Part shown: positions 7,547 to 9,294 of the stretch, in pieces | How positions within the stretch are numbered: the first letter of the stretch is position 1 | How the letters are laid out: each line of letters opens with the position of its first letter | Position numbers and translations under genes: made by a program | Assembly (NCBI GenBank): GCA_030837445.1 | Contig: JAUPKM010000016.1 | Span: 1 to 9,294, forward strand | Reading direction: 5' to 3' | DNA from: Actinomycetota bacterium | GTDB taxonomy: Bacteria > Actinomycetota > Actinomycetes > S36-B12 > UBA10799 | DNA length: 9,294 nt | The notes under the pieces: generated by a model | Database searches by the model: none | What the model saw: the letters and a program-made list of their open reading frames with translations, nothing else | Told to the model about the DNA's origin: nothing

Positions 7547-7581
7547 GTCGCGATCACCACTCCAGCGCCCACAATCGCGAC
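7547..7581. repeat. Inverted repeat between pap and the ABC operon
   Basis: Perfect 8-base arms GTCGCGAT (7547-7554) and ATCGCGAC (7574-7581) are separated by 19 bases. Each arm contains the self-complementary core TCGCGA, so the two cores sit 27 bases apart. It lies after the pap stop (7608) and 42 bases before the ATPase start. It could be an operator for the exporter genes, or a long-loop hairpin ending pap transcription; no T-run follows. A smaller hairpin, GACG (7530-7533) with CGTC (7540-7543), lies next to it. I see no convincing -10/-35 pair for the exporter in this gap. Confidence 0.35.
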
Positions 7582-7607
7582 GATGCCCCAGGTCGCGCGG
7601 TGCAGAG

Positions 7608-9089
7608 TCAGTCGTCCGCCAAGGCCCGCCGCAGCCCCTTGGTGACCTCTTTCAGGACCTCGATCCGCGCACTGTACTTGTCGTTGGCGGGGATCACGTT
7701 CCACCGTGCCCGCTCCGTTGTGGTTCGCAGCACCATCTGATCCACCGCTCGCACATAGTCGTCCCACTTTTCGCGGTTGCGGTAGTCCTCCTCAGTGATC
7801 TTGTGCTGCTTGTACGGTGTCTCCTCCCGGGACTGGAATCGCGCCAATTGCTCCTCCGGTGAGATGTGCAACCAAAACTTGGCGACGAAGAAGCCCCGCT
7901 CGGTCAGTTGGGATTCGAAGTCATTTATCTCGTCGTAGGCGCGCTGCCACTCGGCAGGTTCAGCGAACCCCTCAATCCGCTCTACCAGCACCCGTCCGTA
8001 CCAGGTCCGGTCGAAGATCACGAACTTGCCGGCCGCTGGGACGTCCCGCCAGAACCGCCAGAGGTAGGGGTATCTGCGCTCCTCATCGGTGGGGGCGGCA
8101 ACCGGCACGATCCGGTAGTCTCCAGCCTCCAATGCCCCCGTCAGGCGTCGAATTACTCCGCCCTTTCCTGCGGCGTCCCACCCCTCGAAGGCGAGCACAC
8201 TGCCAACCCCGCGTTTGCGCGCCTCGATGGACAGTTTGCGTAGTCGTCCCTGGTACTTGGCTAGTTCCGCCCGGTAGGTCTTCTTGTCCATCGTGCCGCT
8301 CAGGTCGACGCCCGACAGCACGTTGGCCTGACCATCGATATCACCGAAGACCGACTCGGCCACCGATGGTCCGTGAGTGAAATCCTGCTCGAGGCGCGCC
8401 TGCATGGCGGCCAGGATCGTCCGGCCGATCGTCAGATCGCGATAGCGCGCATCAGTCGACTCCACAATTGTCCACGGCGCCCCGGGGGCGCTGGTCTCCT
8501 GCAGGATCCGCTCCACGATAGGCATCGTCGGACCCAACCGATCGAGGGCAACCCAGTCACGCTGATCGATCTGCCAGCCCTCGGCAGGGTTCTGCTCGGC
8601 CTTGCGTAGCTTCTTACGCTGCTTCTTCTCGGGTGTGTGCAGGAAGAACTTGACAACCAGTGCCCCCTCTGCGACGAGTTCGTTCTGCATCGCAGCCACG
8701 TGTCGCAGCCAGAGACTGAAGCCGTCCTCATCCACCTCGCCCGCCGCCCGCATCAGCGCCGCCCGCATCAGACCACCGGCGAAGACAGCGGTGCGGCCCT
8801 TTCGGGGCACAGCGCGCCAGAGCCGCCACAGGGTCGGTCTGCTTGCCTCTTCCTCGCTGTGCTCGGCGAACACCCGGGTATCGACGAACCTGGCATCCAT
8901 CCACTCCGTGATTCGATTGACGGCTTCGTTGGCGGCGATCCGGTCATCGCCGGCGACCCAGATGATGACGGGGAAGTTGGCGTCACGCAGGTCGTATTGG
9001 GCGTTGACCAGACCGAGTCGCAGGTCTGGCACCGCGGCCTTGTAGGTCTGCTTGTCGATCGCGTTTCCGACTTCGGCAACCTTGAGCAT
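7608..9089 (-). CDS. pap: Polyphosphate:AMP phosphotransferase (two-domain PPK2)
   Basis: Transfers phosphate from polyphosphate to AMP, giving ADP (class II PPK2); a cytosolic nucleotide-salvage and polyphosphate-use enzyme. The 493 residues form two tandem PPK2 folds, about the normal length for Pap. The C-terminal domain (about 265-490) carries the active site: Walker A GWDAAGKGG (303-311, K309), the Walker B/lid segment FDRTWYGRVLVERIEGF (359-375) and KFWLHISPEEQ (404-414). The N-terminal domain (about 10-235) keeps the fold pattern but not the catalysis: Walker A reads GDDRIAAN (47-54), without Gly-Lys, and the FDRTWYGR equivalent reads FAGGLMRA (103-110). A catalytically dead N-terminal half is, as I recall, usual for this family. 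The start at 9089 follows a near-perfect ribosome site. The stop is TGA, with no clear terminator. A simple ADP-forming class I enzyme is less likely, given the doubled domain. Confidence 0.94.
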   Translation of the reverse strand: MLKVAEVGNAIDKQTYKAAVPDLRLGLVNAQYDLRDANFPVIIWVAGDDRIAANEAVNRITEWMDARFVDTRVFAEHSEEEASRPTLWRLWRAVPRKGRTAVFAGGLMRAALMRAAGEVDEDGFSLWLRHVAAMQNELVAEGALVVKFFLHTPEKKQRKKLRKAEQNPAEGWQIDQRDWVALDRLGPTMPIVERILQETSAPGAPWTIVESTDARYRDLTIGRTILAAMQARLEQDFTHGPSVAESVFGDIDGQANVLSGVDLSGTMDKKTYRAELAKYQGRLRKLSIEARKRGVGSVLAFEGWDAAGKGGVIRRLTGALEAGDYRIVPVAAPTDEERRYPYLWRFWRDVPAAGKFVIFDRTWYGRVLVERIEGFAEPAEWQRAYDEINDFESQLTERGFFVAKFWLHISPEEQLARFQSREETPYKQHKITEEDYRNREKWDDYVRAVDQMVLRTTTERARWNVIPANDKYSARIEVLKEVTKGLRRALADD

Positions 9090-9093
9090 TCGA

Positions 9094-9101
9094 ACCTCCT
9101 T
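9094..9101 (-). promoter_or_regulatory. Ribosome binding site of pap
   Basis: AAGGAGGT on the minus strand is fully complementary to the 16S rRNA tail, with four bases before the ATG at 9089. It fixes the pap start firmly and predicts efficient translation. Confidence 0.85.
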
Positions 9102-9123
9102 ATGACGCCCCCGAAGGGTCCCG

Positions 9124-9155
9124 AGTATCGCACCGGATATGCGACGAGTCCTCGT
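9124..9155 (-). promoter_or_regulatory. Candidate pap promoter with a palindrome at the -35
   Basis: On the minus strand GATACT (9124-9129) is a fair -10, and AGGACT (9147-9152) with a 17-base spacer matches TTGACA at three positions (GAC). A short palindrome, ACGAG-TC-CTCGT (9144-9155), lies over the proposed -35, where a repressor or activator could act. All parts are short and could be chance; the placement, about 35 bases before the start codon, is sensible. Confidence 0.3.
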
Positions 9156-9221
9156 GACCGGCGACCAGGATTTGAACCGGCCGGCAGTGCGGATCGCAGC
9201 TGTCCTCGCTTCCGCGACTGA

Positions 9222-9249
9222 TAGCCTCAGGCCATCGGACAGGGGTCCG
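9222..9249 (+). promoter_or_regulatory. Candidate promoter and leader hairpin of the right-edge gene
   Basis: TAGCCT (9222-9227) fits the TAnnnT -10 pattern; CTGTCC (9200-9205) is a poor -35 sixteen bases upstream. Between this and the ribosome site lies a hairpin, CGGAC (9236-9240) and GTCCG (9245-9249) with loop AGGG. The hairpin ends two bases before the Shine-Dalgarno sequence, so it would lie in the leader and could affect initiation. Confidence 0.3.
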
Positions 9250-9251
9250 CG

Positions 9252-9259
9252 AAGGAGGT
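9252..9259 (+). promoter_or_regulatory. Ribosome binding site of the right-edge gene
   Basis: AAGGAGGT lies five bases before the ATG at 9265. A GTG at 9262 is only two bases away and therefore unlikely to be the start. The match is as strong as that of pap on the other strand, which makes a real gene here likely although only its first codons are visible. Confidence 0.7.
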
Positions 9260-9264
9260 CGGTG

Positions 9265-9294
9265 ATGCGGGTTGGCCAACCGGTTGTGATCGAA
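9265..9294 (+). CDS. Start of an unidentified gene (3' partial)
   Basis: Ten codons are visible, reading MRVGQPVVIE, in frame with a strong Shine-Dalgarno sequence and divergent from pap. That is too little to assign a family, and I do not guess at a function. The frame has no stop before the window ends. The first codons contain a 12-base palindrome, GGTTGGCCAACC (9270-9281), overlapped by AACCGGTT (9278-9285). Confidence rests on the ribosome site, the gene spacing and the open frame. A chance start signal cannot be excluded. Confidence 0.6.
   Translation, partial: MRVGQPVVIE

Noticed and set aside
7483..7767. The full 94-codon minus-strand frame as a real gene
   Set aside because: Its first two thirds lie within pap in another frame and read as low-complexity sequence, and it has no ribosome site. 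Only the helix-like tail is kept, as a finding.
9105..9120. CCC-TTCG-GGG mini-hairpin in the pap leader
   Set aside because: Only three contiguous pairs form before a mismatch, so it is too short to claim a function.
9160..9195. Minus-strand GGTTCAAATCC, which resembles the T-arm of a tRNA
   Set aside because: The flanking stem has mismatches, no matching acceptor stem, D-arm or anticodon arm is found in the adjacent 80 bases, and the region lies between two strong divergent gene starts.

Overview
The window reads as chromosomal DNA of a high-GC bacterium, most likely an actinomycete. By eye the base composition is strongly GC-rich, third codon positions are G/C-rich, candidate -10 elements follow the loose TAnnnT pattern, and the gene families (DHA2-type drug exporter, fused-permease ABC exporter, two-domain polyphosphate:AMP phosphotransferase, PAS/GGDEF proteins) are familiar in that group. 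The genus cannot be told from the sequence alone. Gene density is high, the longest gene-free stretch is about 175 bases, and no IS element, CRISPR array, RNA gene or integration signature was seen.

Layout, left to right. (1) 1-1581, plus strand: a 14-helix-type major facilitator drug/proton antiporter whose 5' end lies outside the window. (2) 1633-4902, minus strand: two diguanylate cyclase genes in tandem, transcribed leftward. The first is a soluble sensor with four PAS-like domains and a GGDEF domain (signature GGDEL). Twelve bases downstream comes a membrane protein with about six helices and a GGDEF domain. They converge on the MFS gene across 51 bases. (3) 4945-4983: a strong GC-rich hairpin that separates the cyclase pair from the ABC operon. 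(4) 5011-7505, minus strand: an ABC exporter with a fused, internally duplicated permease and its ATPase, overlapping by four bases (ATGA). (5) 7608-9089, minus strand: polyphosphate:AMP phosphotransferase (double PPK2 fold), with a near-ideal ribosome binding site. (6) 9090-9264: a divergent regulatory region. It is followed by the first ten codons of a plus-strand gene cut off by the right edge.

How the parts fit together. The two cyclases should both make c-di-GMP, one in response to cytosolic PAS signals and one through a membrane sensor, and both keep the RxxD product-inhibition site. No EAL or HD-GYP phosphodiesterase lies in the window. The ABC pair should export a hydrophobic compound or antibiotic, and the MFS protein is a second, proton-driven exporter. 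Pap would use polyphosphate to turn AMP into ADP. A functional link between these units is not shown by the sequence. The genes look like ordinary families, and I did not find a clearly new system. The most useful leads are small: a membrane-helix-like reading frame and inverted repeat between pap and the ABC operon, and hairpins and palindromes around the two divergent starts near the right edge.
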